A stretch of 64,000 nucleotides of DNA from NCBI GenBank assembly GCA_963576725.1, contig OY755240.1:33918620-33982619 (forward strand), written 5' to 3'. Shown here piece by piece: positions 35,951-47,613 of the stretch (within the stretch, counting starts at the first letter, position 1; every line of letters starts with the position of its first letter). The DNA is from Azorinus chamasolen. Its lineage: Eukaryota; Mollusca; Bivalvia; Cardiida; Solecurtidae. The translations under genes were made by a program, and so were the position numbers. The notes under the pieces are model-generated. The model did not search any database. It saw only the letters and a list, made by a program, of their open reading frames with translations, and was not told where the DNA came from.

Positions 35951-36398
35951 GATAATAACATGATCACTGCATACTATTACTAATTATGAATAAAATATAC
36001 GTATCAACATTATGATAATTATAAAAGAATGATATTAAAATATTCTTCACAATCAAACCCACCCCAACAGGACTTGCCACACTTACTTTTTACATTTACG
36101 AATCTACTTACTGAGGATGCAATACACGAAACAATACAAAATGTAATTTTATTTATTTATATTTACAGCGAATATATGGCTGCGGCTTTCACTTATTGAA
36201 TATTGTAATATTAGGGGCTGCCGAGAGGCTCGGTAATGGCAGGCCCCAAACCTCCAGCTGAAGTACAATTAACTTACAATTCAACCAAACTCCAACTGAG
36301 GTACAATCAAGTCACACAATCAATGGAAAAGTAGTAAAGTCAAGCAGGCAAAGCCACATGCAAGACGCAACCACCACCAAAACACCGATAGACAGCAT

Positions 36399-36571
<173 letters not shown>

Positions 36572-37002
36572 CCACACACCCAAACGCACACACACACACA
36601 CACACGAAATGAACACAGAAAACACCAAAAGACACACAAGAACCAGGGACAAACGTTCCACACATGAACAAATCACAAGCACAAAGACGCAAGGCAAACA
36701 AAAGGAAGGGTGACAAAGAGAGTACCGCCTTGGCACGGTCAGTAGCAAAAACACCACTGGGGGTTTAAACCGGTTTACGGACGTCCTAACCTCACACTTC
36801 TCTCAAAGTCACCCTAGCTTTACAAATATTGTAAATAAAGGTATCCCCGCTGGACTTACCCACAACATAGACGACGGTGAGCACAGGACAACATGTAAAA
36901 CATAGCATAATAACTGTGACACTCCGTCAAATATGTACTCAATGATTTTGCTGAAGTCAGAGCACCTGCAGGTAAGCCGTTAAGGGCACGACAGGGAAAA
37001 AG

Positions 37003-37067
37003 TAATACATGAGTCTGGTAAGCTCATCCTGTATCCAAGTTTAAGAGTATACCATCATAGAGTACTA
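37003..37067 (-). promoter_or_regulatory. SECIS-like structure of P4
   Basis: Stem I is TAGTAC (stop codon included)/GTATTA. ATGA is at 37058-37055. Stem II is TGGTATACTC with GAGCTTACCA (two central mismatches), and the loop is 19 nt starting TTAAAC. The core GA is at 37015-37014. Spacing is identical to P3 and P5. Confidence 0.75.
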
Positions 37068-37738
37068 CCCTCGGCCTGTCATCGCGCAAGCAAAGAGGAA
37101 AGCGTAGCTACCGACTGTAAAAGGGTCGATAACCAAACATGCAGTGCGTTGCAATATAATAGGATCATAACCTTTCTTTTTAAATGTTTTAATGCGTTTT
37201 ATAAACAAATCATGAAAATGGATATGACCCCGAATTTTCCTAAGTTTGTAGATAACATCCCCATAAAATTCTGGTTGAGAAATGCCTTGTCGCAGTAACG
37301 TCCGTAGATTGCAATTATATTTACTAATGAGAGGTAAATTTCGATAACAAAAGTTAGAAAAAGTTTTCCGAAGTTTGTGATATCTGTAACCTTGCTTAAG
37401 AAGTTTATCAGTTATAACTAAATTACGTCTGTTAAAATCTTCAAGCAAAGAACAGGCTCGGGCAAACCTAATAAGTTGAGAAATATAAACCCCATAAGAT
37501 GTAGAACGGGGCACATCCCCATCTAGAAAAGGATAATTAACAATTTTAAAATTAAAATTTTCTCTTTTATCGTATACTTTGGACGAAACTTTATCATTTG
37601 TAATTGAAAGATTCAAATCTAAAAATGAAGCATTAATGTCAGATTGATTAGCTTTGTTTAAAGACAGTTCTTTTGGGTAAATTGAAGAAACCATAGTATC
37701 AAAATAAGGATTATCTAAATTCAAAATATCGAAGTCAC
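37065..37738 (-). CDS. P4 reverse transcriptase, intact C-terminal part
   Basis: An open frame of about 224 codons without a frameshift: DILNLDNPYFDTM, IYPKELSLNKANQSDI, FLDLNLSI, DGDVPRSTSYGVY, RFARACS, KLLKQGYRYHKLRKTFS, GYDPIILQRTACLVIDPFTV, FACAMTGRG and TAG. It lacks all RT motifs before YLDD, so it cannot be active. It is the best-preserved C-terminus in the window and serves as the reference for the others. Expected origin is reverse transcription that stopped early. Confidence 0.85.
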
Positions 37739-38564
37739 AATTCAATAAACCTCCATCTGAGGTACAATCAAGTCACACAATCAAGTCACAATTCAATAAA
37801 CCTCCAGCTAAGGTACAATCAAGTCACACACAATCAGTCACAATTCAATAAACCCCCAACTGTGGTACAATCAAGTCAAACAATCAATCACAATTCAATA
37901 AACCTCCAGCTAAGGTACAATCAAGTCACAATTCAATCAACCTCCAACTGAGGTACAGTCAAGTAACACAATCAATCCACAATGCAATAAACCTCCAACT
38001 GAGGTACATTCACAGTCCAAATTCAATTTTAATTTCGCAAGCAGACCATGTGCCAAAACAACTTTAAAGATTCAAATTTGCATTCAGACAAGTATGCCTT
38101 TAACATCACAACTAGTAACATGGTTTGTATTAAACAAGCACAATTTTTACACTGCTCACTGCACACAATTTGTAAATTGACCTGACCCTGGGATACAGAA
38201 GTCAGGTTAAATTGTCCTTCAAACAGACTATAATATTTTTCGCAACCGCACATGGACTGTAGATATTGAAAGCTGCGCCGTAGATATAAACTTCGCTGAT
38301 GAACCCTCGGAAACTGATGTAAAACCTCTCTGATGAAACCCTCGGAAAACAATCTCCATGATCTGGAAATATATACAAACTAGGCAGCACATAGTGTTCT
38401 CAACATGGGAAAGGGAGGGAGGGTTTTGTTGTGATTTAAATAACTTAATTTTAACCGGTAAAAATTATGTGAATCACCAAACTAACAATCTCGTAAGAAT
38501 AGCACGCGAATCAAAGAACCAAATATATTGCCCTCACAGTAAATCGCAGCTATACATCATCATA

Positions 38565-38790
38565 TACATGTAGCTGCTATTATAGTGTCATTACAATCAT
38601 GCTTCTATTACAACTAGACCTATTACCACAATTACTACTACATCTACGAATCTACTTGTAGTATCATTACAATCGATGCTTTTATTACAATTTGACCTAT
38701 TACTAATATTACATCTACAAACCTACTTGTAGTATCATTACAATCGATGCTTCTATTACAACACTAGGCCTATTACTACTATTACATTTC
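38565..38790. repeat. About 68-bp tandem repeat
   Basis: Three units with GTATCATTACAATCGATGCT and ACTAGGCCTATTACTAC. Confidence 0.85.
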
Positions 38791-38999
38791 CGCGATTTAC
38801 GATACTCTTTTTCGGTACTCCCACAAGGTAGATCATGACTTGTGATAATAGAATTTATGTATACAGATACTTTCATTATGTGCTTTCCTGTTCACGGAAT
38901 GAATCATACACGTTATGCAGTTTGTGTAAGAGTAGATTATAGAAAAAAGTACCACATAGAAAATCTAATCATGTTTGTAAACTTATTGTCTCTTAATAG

Positions 39000-39079
39000 A
39001 TTAGACGAAGACCAGTGTGCAAGGAAGAATGCACAGAGAGCATTCGGTTTTACCGATCCGGACTTTTACAATTTCGAAG
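39000..39079 (+). CDS. Chitin synthase, exon B
   Basis: Acceptor TCTCTTAATAG ends at 38999 and donor GTCAGT starts at 39080. It encodes LDEDQCARKNAQ and DPDFYNFE, the segment that follows SIFR in metazoan chitin synthases (D.DQ.AR.NAQ..). Joined to exon A the Arg codon is completed (AG+A). It ends in phase 1, and exon C supplies CT to give Ala. Confidence 0.9.
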
Positions 39080-39334
39080 GTCAGTAAAGTTTTGCTTGTA
39101 ACATCTTAACGAGTATTAAATATTATATAACTGCATGTTACACAATACTCTCTCTGTAAATTAAACATGTTCTGTGATCAGAAACATAAAAGAATCAGAA
39201 AGTGATAGATACATCTGGATAAATACTGATTAATAATAGTAATAATAACCACACTGTAACAGCGTTCTTACTAAGTCATCCAGTTCATAGTTGATGACGA
39301 AAGTATCGGTTTATACTACTACACTTGGTTATAC

Positions 39335-39720
39335 TAAGTATGTCTCCCCCATTCATGGGGAGACATACAAATGTATTGTTTTTGCCAGAGTTGTCTGTAT
39401 GTCTGTTCGTCCGTCCGTCTGTCTGTCTGTCCGTCGCTAACATGTGTCGCGCATATCTCTGAAACCAGTATGGCTAGAGTCACCAAACTTCTCAGGAATG
39501 TTCACCAGCATGAGTTGTTGTGCACCTTGGGTTTTTGAATTGTTGCCCCTGATAACTTTGGAGTTATTGCCCTTGATAACTTAAAATTAGACCCTGGTAA
39601 CTCTGGAGTTACAGACATTACACTTGTGTATTGGAAAGGGGATGAAAGGGCAAAACAAACCTCTAGTTTACTTTTGGTATGCTGAGGTATGTTTGGTCTG
39701 CAACAATTGGTGTTTGTTTC
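39335..39720 (+). mobile_element. DNA element with terminal palindrome and GTCC/GTCT run
   Basis: It starts with a palindrome (GTCTCCCCCATTCATGGGG + AGAC), then TTGTTTTTGCCAGAG and a TCCGTCCGTCTGTCTG run, and carries repeated TTATTGCCCTTGATAACT-like units. It resembles the start of the larger element at 54.7 kb. Superfamily not known to me. Confidence 0.55.
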
Positions 39721-39869
39721 AGTTCTTTAGATTTTTCATTTCTTTGCATAAATATGACCAATGAATATCAATCAGTTAGAAAACAGTCTTTATAATGACA
39801 TAGAAAGAAAATTTCTTTATAAAGAACATTTAGGCAATTAATGATTAATCTCTATGGAAAGAAGAGATA

Positions 39870-39965
39870 AGGGAGTGATGAGAGTGGAGAAGAGACCGGT
39901 GCTGACTTGCTGATTTGAGAGTGGTGAGAGTGGAGCAGAGACCGGTGCTGACTTGCTGATTTGAT
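39870..39965. repeat. 45-bp duplication just before exon C
   Basis: Two copies of AGACCGGTGCTGACTTGCTG + ATTTGA. Each holds a TGCTGAC/TGCTGAT branch-point-like word, 30-70 bases upstream of the exon C acceptor. Confidence 0.8.
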
Positions 39966-39990
39966 CAATTTTGAACCTTCTTGTTTGTAG

Positions 39991-40099
39991 CTCATATAGT
40001 ATTTGATGATGCTTTCGAGCCACATGATGTCGACTCTCCTGAGTATCAAGTGAACAGTTTTGTGAAACAGCTGCTGAGGATAATAGACAAGGCTGCTAG
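39991..40099 (+). CDS. Chitin synthase, exon C
   Basis: Acceptor TTGTTTGTAG ends at 39990 and donor AG|GTATGA is at 40100. It encodes HIVFDDAFEPHD and VNSFVKQLLRIIDKAA, matching the conserved FEAHIFFDDAF and FVKQL segments. It ends in phase 2. Exon D as recognised needs phase 1, so either a small exon or an indel is missing between them. The last 19 bases with the donor are tandemly repeated downstream. Confidence 0.85.
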
Positions 40100-40425
40100 G
40101 TATGAACAACGCTATTGTTATAATGGCATACTGAAAAGTTCCTATCTGGTAAAGGGTTAAGCCAGGATAATTGACAAGGCTGTTAGGTATGAACAACGCT
40201 ATTGGTATAACGGCATACTGAAAAGTTCCTATCTGGTAAAGGGTTAAGCCAGGATAATTGACAAGGCTGCTAGGTATGAACAACGCTATTGGTATAACGG
40301 CATACTGAAAAGTTCCTATCTGGTAAAGAGTTAAGCCAGGACAATTGACAAGGCTGCTAGGTATGAACAACGCTAATGTTATAATGGCATAATGAAAAGT
40401 TCCTATCTGGTAAAGGGTTAAAGGC
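40076..40425. repeat. 87-bp tandem repeat built from the exon C 3' edge
   Basis: The splice donor recurs at 40100, 40187, 40274 and 40361, an exact 87-bp period. Each unit has ATTGACAAGGCTGCTAG|GTATGA, then intron sequence with CTGGTAAAGGGTTAA. Degenerate echoes lie at about 40708 and 40800. Confidence 0.9.
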
Positions 40426-40821
40426 ATTTCGAAAGGAATGTTGACCCATTAACCCCATGCTGTGTATTTTGGGTGCCGACTGTGTGGCATCTAGGCTAAT
40501 ACATAAGCTAATAAGGCGGGTTACTATCACAGAGGATCAAGGTATAATTGCATAACTTCAACTCATATGGCCATAGACCCCAACTGGACACTGCAGGACT
40601 GTACTCCATGGAATCAATTATCAGAACAGCTGGACACTGTGTATTGGGGTGGGGGTCACTTATGAAGGAGCTTTGAAGTGGATAATTAAAAAGCCTTAGG
40701 CTGCTTGGTATGAACAACACTACTTGGTAACGATATCATGGACAAGAAACGTTTCTGCATGGTGACGGTTTAAGTCATGGTAACTGACGAGGCTACTAGG
40801 TATCGACGATACTATTACAGT

Positions 40822-41128
40822 TGAACTTCGTTATCTCGAACTCAGATAACTCGAACTTCGGGATAACTCGAACTAACAGTTCGGTCCTTTCAAAAATTGC
40901 AATACAGAATTCCTCTGAAATATATCACTACGCATATCTACAAACTCCTATGACAGCTAAATGCATGTCTAAAGTAATGATGAAAGCTCCTGTATGAGCT
41001 TTCAGCATTACTTTAGACGTGCATTAAGCTGTGAACTTGTCCAGATAAAAAAATCGGATAAATCGAACTTTGGTTATCTCGAAGTAATTTGTATTGTCCC
41101 TTGAAATTCGAGATATCGAAGTTCAACT
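40822..41128. mobile_element. pogo-like MITE with nested hairpin
   Basis: The left terminus is CAGTTGAACTTCGTTATCTC and the right is its inverse GAGATATCGAAGTTCAACT. A different hairpin (AAATGCATGTCTAAAGTAAT and inverse) is nested at 40955-41030. Confidence 0.75.
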
Positions 41129-41199
41129 TTATATTATTGCATATTGAACAATCGAATGTCTGACCATGGCACAGACCGTAGGATTAGATCTAGATTATT

Positions 41200-41262
41200 T
41201 CATAGGCAACATTATGAGACCCTGGTGATCAGAAGCCGTCCAATCAAAGTCTGCTCAAAACT
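41200..41262. repeat. Hairpin remnant
   Basis: AGACCCTGGTGATCAGAAGC with a short inverse arm. Confidence 0.45.
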
Positions 41263-41365
41263 TGTTTCTATCAGGTGAAGGGTAATTTTACAAGACTTCA
41301 ATATAGTCAACACTATTTTGTTTATACAGTAAACCCCTCTATACCTCACGTGACAATTAGTATCA

Positions 41366-41607
41366 ATATTAGCCGTATTCGACCGGGCCTTTTCTTGTTA
41401 TTCCGTCACATAAACTTCTCCCACCCATAGAATTCAACCAATCAAATTATAGTTTATAGATTAAATTTACCTTGCATTACTCAACAATCTCAACGGTTTT
41501 CAACCCGCGTTGCATAGTTTTGTTTCGTTGCTCAACGTGTATTGTATTCGTCTGGGAATTGTTTTCGTTGCTTATTGATACAGGCCCAGTCGAATACGGC
41601 TAATATC
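41366..41607. mobile_element. MITE with 25-bp inverted termini
   Basis: ATATTAGCCGTATTCGACCG + GGCCT at 41366-41391 is inverted at 41582-41607 (one mismatch). Confidence 0.8.
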
Positions 41608-41898
41608 GGCCTGTAAGACACGTGGCAGCTTAACGGAGTTTGAAAATCGTCCAGAATGCTCCAAAATTGATCGTTCTACACGAATTGACGTGGCGATTGA
41701 TCTGGGTCTATGCTGTTTATGACATATACTTATTTGCACTAATCAGGTGGTATAGATAATGCATTTTGACTAAGAAAATGTTGACATCTCTATTCTACTT
41801 CTAAATGTAGTTTTCTTTCTTCATTTTTTTCTGTATTATTTACATATCACTTTGCTGGTTTTCGTTATTGATGATTCTACCTTAAATACAATGTGTAG

Positions 41899-42092
41899 AT
41901 GAACAAGAAAATCAATACGTTACATACTATTTCAACAGTAACGTCCACGATGTAGCACTGCAACTAGCTCCACCCACAAAGTACGCCACGCCTTTCGGTG
42001 GGAGAATGGAGTGGAATTTGCCTGGTGGTAACAAGTTAGCGGTTCACCTAAAGGACAAAGCGAGGATACGCCACAAAAAGAGATGGAGTCAG
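41899..42092 (+). CDS. Chitin synthase, exon D
   Basis: Acceptor AATGTGTAG ends at 41898 and donor CAG|GTACTG is at 42093. It encodes VTYYFNSNVHDVALQL, PPTKYATPFGGRMEWNLPG and HLKDKARIRHKKRWSQ. The PxxTPYGGR, LPG and HLKDKxxIRHxKRWSQ features are strongly diagnostic of metazoan chitin synthase, near the UDP-GlcNAc site. It ends in phase 0. The frame requires one carried base from the preceding exon. Confidence 0.92.
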
Positions 42093-42291
42093 GTACTGTT
42101 GCCTTTAATAGATAAACACACATGTGTTGTAACTGTAGTTACTTTGAAGAAGAGGTTTACCTACGATACGTATGTTGGTAGCAAGCTAGAAAACAACTAC
42201 CAGCCTTACGCCTTTTGCACTTGTTTTATCAATGAAATAGTTATAATCACTTTTGTACTATAAGCATATTTATGGATAACAACTACTCATT

Positions 42292-42545
42292 TTAACTGTT
42301 TCCCTGTCAATAAATATTCATGTGAAATTAAAGACATCAAATGTGTGTAATGTCATATGCAGATACGAAAGTTTGGTAATGTCATAAACTGTAAAAGCAG
42401 ATTTATTGTATTTTTATAAGAAAACAGAGCAAACCCTTATCCGACGGTCCTTATAGGAGCAGTCTGATATGGGTTTAATATGGATCTACTCTGTTTGCAA
42501 TGGTGTGAAAATTCAAATCATTGTTTATATGAGGGAAAGGATTAA
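42292..42545. mobile_element. TTAA MITE in intron D
   Basis: TTAACTGTTTCCCTGTCAAT at the left and ATATGAGGGAAAGGATTAA at the right; hairpin at 42424-42500 with a small internal duplication. Confidence 0.8.
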
Positions 42546-42730
42546 CATGGGTTTGGTAACAGGTTAAAACCTTTGCCAAGTATCCACGCTTAACTAAGAA
42601 TTATACAAATACTAAAGTAATAGAAGCCATTGTTAAAACTAATTTGAAGGGAAAGGATAACGACATTAAACAGTGGTTTCATTTGGAAATGTCTATATAC
42701 CTACAATGTAGGTAAAAATTCCATCTACAG

Positions 42731-42780
42731 GTGCTGTACCTGTTATACCTGCTCGTTTACCAAGTTGATTCTATCTGCAG
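42731..42780 (+). repeat. 50-bp tandem duplication of the exon E acceptor and start
   Basis: The segment GTGCTGTACCTGTTATACCT...CTATCTGCAG is repeated from 42781 as the real start of exon E. The upstream copy has its own acceptor (CATCTACAG at 42730). Confidence 0.9.
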
Positions 42781-42991
42781 GTGCTGTACCTGTTCTACCT
42801 GCTCGTTTACCAAGTTGATTCTAAGAACTTGGATGAGAGGAGTAGGGAGACGTTAGCTAAAAACAGTTACGTCCTAACGCTGGACGGGGACGTGGACTTC
42901 AAACCGTCTGCCGTTCAATTACTGGTTGACAGAATGAAACGAAACGAGAAGGTCGGAGCAGCCTGTGGAAGGATTCATCCTGTCGGAAAAG
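42781..42991 (+). CDS. Chitin synthase, exon E (DGD motif)
   Basis: Acceptor CTATCTGCAG ends at 42780 and donor GTATCTG is at 42992. It encodes VLYLFYLLVYQVDSKNL, YVLTLDGDVDFKPSAV, LLVDRMKRNEKVGAACG and RIHPVGKG. LDGD is the metal/UDP-binding acidic motif of GT2 chitin synthases. It ends in phase 1 and joins exon F in frame. Confidence 0.95.
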
Positions 42992-43330
42992 GTATCTGTC
43001 TGCGGTGTTATCCGTAAAGGAGCCCAGGTGTACGAAAAACATCCTTAAGACTTTGCAAACGATATACATCTAGATGTACTCATGAATAATGAGAAAATGT
43101 TTATTTGGGACCTTTCAAATAATGTAGACCTAAATTAGATAAAGCCGCAACAACAACTAGACAACCATCACTCTTACACCCCAATCACTAATAGTAACGT
43201 TAAATTCCAACAGTCATTAAAACGACAATGTTGCATATCAAATCCTGTTTTGACACGTGACTAAGTGACACATGTCAGCCGGTTACGTTGTCGATTTTGA
43301 CACATGGCTGGATGTCAGGTCAATCGATCA
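42992..43330. other. Intron E proximal part, nothing recognised
   Basis: Only ordinary AT-rich intron sequence. Confidence 0.4.
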
Positions 43331-44470
43331 TAAGGTCTATGCCTTACATTTTCAGAGAAGATTTTTAAAGACTTTCCTATGAAAAACTGATGGTGGGGTA
43401 ATTTTTGGTCCGTGGGTCATACTTTGAACAATCTTTGTAGAGAACTATAAGATCATGCTACATACCAAATATCAAAGGTCTAGGCCTTACAGTTTCAGAG
43501 AAGATTTTTTAAAGACTTTCCTATGAAAGACTGATGGCGGGGCCATTTTTGGTCCGTGGGTCATAATTAGGCCTTACAGTTTCAGAGAAGAAGATTTTCC
43601 TATGAAAACCTGATAAGCCCTTGAGCGGGGCCATTTTAGGCCCGGGGTCATAATTTGAACAATCTTTGTGGAGGACTATAAGATCATGCCACATACAACA
43701 TATCAAAGGTCTAGGCCTTACAGTTTCAGAGAAGAAGATTTTTAAAGATTTTCCTATGAAAAACTGATAAGCCCTTGGAAGGGGCCATTTTTGGCCCGGG
43801 GTTCATAATTTGAACTTTGTAGAGGACCATTAGATCATGCTACATACCAAATATCAAAGGTCTAGGCCTTACAGTTTCAGAGAAGAAGATTTTTAAAGGT
43901 TTTCCTATGAAAAACTGATAAGCCCTTGGGCGGGGCCATTTTTTGCCCGGGGTCATAATTTCAACAATCTTTGTACAGGATCATAATATCATGCTACATA
44001 CCAAATATCTAAGGTCTAGGCCTTACAGTTTCAGAGAAGAAGATGTTTTAAGATTTTCGTATGAAAAACTGATAAGCCCTTGGGCGGAGCCATTTTTGGT
44101 CCGGGGGACATAATGTGAACAACGTTTCGTCCCCCCTAGCCACTGATGCTTCTGACAAAATTTGGTTAAAATCGGGTCAGCAGTCTCAGAGAATATGTCG
44201 TTTGAAAATGTGGACGGACGACGGATGGCACAGGGGTCTGGACCGCTTCATGGGGGTCTATATGTACTATATAATAACAAGGGTTCCAACTCGCAGAACG
44301 GATATCCGTGTACCACGAGTGCCGATCAATAGAGGTTATACTGTAATTATATAGTACATATCGACCCCAATGAAGCGGTCCAGACTCCTGTGACGGACGA
44401 CGGACGACGGACGCCGGGCGGATCGCGGTCACAATAGCTCATCCTGAGCCTTCGGCTCAGGTGAGCTAAA
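43330..44470 (+). mobile_element. Tandem-repeat DNA element, Helitron-like 3' end
   Basis: Units of about 148 bp (GGCCTTACAGTTTCAGAGAA, GATTTTTAAAGACTTTCC, GGGCCATTTTTGGTCCG) are repeated five or six times, one shortened. A unique part follows, then a strong hairpin CTGAGCCTTCGGCTCAG followed by GTGAGCTAAAA. A GC hairpin shortly before CTAA suggests a Helitron/Helentron end; this is inference. A smaller MITE is nested at 44228-44393. Confidence 0.55.
44228..44393. mobile_element. Nested MITE with about 46-bp inverted arms
   Basis: CACAGGGGTCTGGACCGCTT...ATATGTACTATATAA is inverted as TTATATAGTACATATCGACC...GTCCAGACTCCTGTG. Confidence 0.8.
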
Positions 44471-45194
44471 AACTATGATATTACAGTAATGCAGTTTTAT
44501 TCAATCAAAAACATATCTAATACTTTCGTGATAAAGTGAGAGTTTGTCCAGAAACGAATATTTCCCGCAGAAATCGGATATTTGTTTTGACAATTTAACG
44601 TTTTCGTCGATTTACGTTTCTTAAATGCCGTGTCGACTTCTTCTGACGCCGAACAGATGTTACGTGATTGGTTGATTTCATAACGGTTAGTTAATTTGAA
44701 GCTAAGAAACATTAACAAACAAATATTTAAAAGTCTCGGTTGCAAAGATCGCCATCAAAGACAAGTCATGGATGAAACAGTTTCCAAAAAATGTCCATTG
44801 CAATGTGGTTGTACAAAGGTAACTAAAACTATTCTGTGGTGACTTTATCGTATGAAAAACAGTAAATTCTATCTACAGCGAGTCCTAAATGATAAAAAAG
44901 TAATATTTACAAACAGTTGCCTGTTTAATCATGTTCGTAATGACTATATTTTCAAGCATCGTTTTTAGCTGTGAACATGCGTATGCGAACACGTGTATGT
45001 TTAGCATGACAGATTGCATGGCACACATCTTTTTTTATTCGTCCAATGATAACGTCTGTGTAAAAGTACACCGGTGAAGGTACTTCGTAAAATAAAATTC
45101 GTAAATAATGACCATTTTCTTGTATATTTGTCCGCATATTGAGAGTTTTTCGCCGTTCCCAGCGCGTTAAATGTCTATTTTGTAGAATGATGTC

Positions 45195-45370
45195 GCACTT
45201 TTTAGTTTAGGATAGAGCTTATAAACAGCAGTCTTCGAAAATAAGACGGTCGATAACGCGAGCGAGGCCAGCGTTTTAAGCCGTCTTAATTTCGAAGATT
45301 GCAGTTTATACGCTCTAACCGATTTAGTTATTGTCCTAATTTTCAACAGGCTGAGTTTATAAGCCCCGCC
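45195..45370. mobile_element. Palindromic MITE
   Basis: AGAGCTTATAAACAGCAGTC...AATAAGACGG pairs with CCGTCTTAATTTCGAAGATT...TTTATACGCTCT. Confidence 0.7.
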
Positions 45371-45724
45371 CATTTAGCAATGGCGCAATTGTATATAGTC
45401 ACGTGATTATGGTCCAACTAAAGGCACGCCCTTCTTGTACGAAATGCCCAGAAATCCCGTCAATCAAACAAACGTCGTCCTTGTTTATATTCTCATGTGT
45501 TTATGTTCTGAGAATCCTACACATTGAAACTGGTTTCGCGCACTTTCCTTGTAAATATTGCCTTCTTTAGCTGTGCCATGTAGTCATATATTTCCGATTT
45601 GTGTGTAAAACAATTCTCTATAGTCGAAATAATGATGGCCGACAGCAATCTGTCTTTAATTGCAATGGATATTAAGATCAAGAAAACATAATATTCTGGT
45701 GTCTATCTGTTAATTAACTCCTTA

Positions 45725-45830
45725 CCTTATAACCCTATAACGCCTTTTGACGACTTTGCAAGCCGCGAAGACCCAGATCAGAAAGCCCCTATGCTGTCTG
45801 AGCAGGGTCTACCCGGTTAGCACATAGATA
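45725..45830. repeat. Hairpin MITE remnant
   Basis: CGAAGACCCAGATCAGAAAG and inverse CTGAGCAGGGTCTACCCGG; left flank ACCTTATAACCCTATAACGC. Confidence 0.55.
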
Positions 45831-46159
45831 TTTATAGGTTTAAATCTGTGCTACCGAATAATGAAAACCTTAGACATGCCCCATATATTAAAATAGCTTA
45901 TTAAATATTCATTATGGGTAGAGTCTTGGGAGAATAATAAACTTTCAATAACCCTGCTTCAACAGGTTGGATGTTTAGTGATTATTTTGTACAGTTTAGC
46001 CCACGTCAGCCCATATACTATACTTCTGCCTCTCAGATCGCTATATGTAATCTACCTCCCCGCGTTTTACATGCGTGAACACATATGTACACTCGTTCGC
46101 GTGTCGATAACGTCATACTATAAATAGCAGCTCATTCAGTAGTCTAGTAGCAAGCGGAT

Positions 46160-46520
46160 ACAAGATACAAGAAGCTTTATTTAACGTCGGTTATAACAAT
46201 AAAATAACAATAGCATATAGCTATTTGCCGACATTTAAACAAAAGCATTAACATATCAAAAAGTAAAAACAAAGAGTAGGATACCTGTAAAAAGGAAAGT
46301 TCTGTAAAAGGAAAACATATGATAAATAAGTCAGCTACAATCAAAACATAAATCTTTACTTAAAAGCTGTTTTTGACACACAAAAACCTAAAAAGAGAGT
46401 GCAAGTACACCTATACAGCAGAAGAAAATTAAGAGTAAGACGTGTGCATATATAAAGTTATATAGTAAAAATGTTGCACATGCACACTGGACTGTTTGTT
46501 TTATAAAATTTATGAGAATT
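46160..46520 (-). mobile_element. LINE 3' UTR fragment (same family as 34-35.4 kb)
   Basis: GATACAAGATACAAGAAGCT + TTATTT is the inverse of the 35.44-kb LINE end, and TAGCTATTTGCCGACA is the inverse of TGTCGGAAAATAGCTA at 35.38 kb. No RT remains. Confidence 0.7.
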
Positions 46521-46559
46521 AGAGTAAGAAACATTCCAAGAATGCGGCTCGTTGATTGG

Positions 46560-47424
46560 ATGGCACTAATTTTGTCTTTTTTTTTATAAAAAAAAACAAC
46601 AACGTCGGAACGGAGTTGGTGCGTTCAACCTTGTTGATCACGTTGTGTTATTGTATAGGTGATATAACTAAACTATAGTCTCTTTAAGTGTAATGCCAGT
46701 GTCTCCCGTAAAACATCAAAACGTTCATTGATGGACATTATTCCGCTATCTGCACACCGCGAAGTCTCGTCTCGTCCTTCTATTAAAGATACATGGTAGA
46801 TATAGTCTAGAGGCGTATCCTGCGTATTGCACTGGGACTGTTATTATGACAAACAGTGTCGAATGTAATGTTTCATTATCCAAAGAATATTTTCGTTTAA
46901 CAGCTGTTTAACGACAAAAAAGTAAAGTTTACCTGAAATATTATTTCGTGCATTAACATGCTACCTTTATATGTCGCATACCTCCTTAATTTATGTTCAC
47001 ATCCCACCACTTTTAGTATGACTGGAGGCATGTGCCCTCGATATAAATATACAATGTTTCTCTTTCGAAATCTCATGGGTATGACAACAGTTATTTGTCT
47101 TTGAGTTTCAAAACATGCATTATTAGACAGTATTTACACTTTAGCTTAGTTTTCCTTCATGTATTCATATCACACATGCACATGTATTCACGTTGGATGT
47201 AGCATATGCCTATGAGACCTAACACTTGGAGGTTTTGAAAATCTGACTTCTTATAATTGTTCTTGACAAAGAATGTTATATTTACTCCACACTGTATCTA
47301 GACAGAATATGCATTGGTAAGTTACTTACACTTGGTCTCTCTCATGCTCAATGTGTATTGACTGGTATTTGCAAACATTGGAACAGAGTCTGGTTAGACG
47401 CTGCGTAACAGGATCACATCTGTT
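46560..47424. other. Intron sequence, nothing recognised
   Basis: No ORF, repeat array or motif seen. Confidence 0.35.
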
Positions 47425-47612
47425 GTAGGGTGTTTAAACTGGTTTAGCGGCGCCCAACCTCACACTTATTCCATCCCCACAAACAACTTGTAAATAAACG
47501 TAACCCCTCTCCGACTAATCGACAACCGCGATGGCAAATACAGTGGTAAATTGCATATAGAACGAAAACATATTTCAGTGAAACAGTTGTATAGCTCGAA
47601 CAATTGGACCTG
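47425..47612 (-). mobile_element. Solo PLE 3' UTR fragment (P3 type)
   Basis: GTTTAAACTGGTTTAGCGGC, CAACCTCACACTTATTCCAT and CAGTGGTAAATTGCATATAG match 11575-11790 closely. RT is absent. Confidence 0.8.
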
Positions 47613-47613
47613 A

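Noticed and set aside
39852..40427. 191-codon minus-strand repeat ORF
   Set aside because: Antisense shadow of the 87-bp repeat made from the exon C edge.
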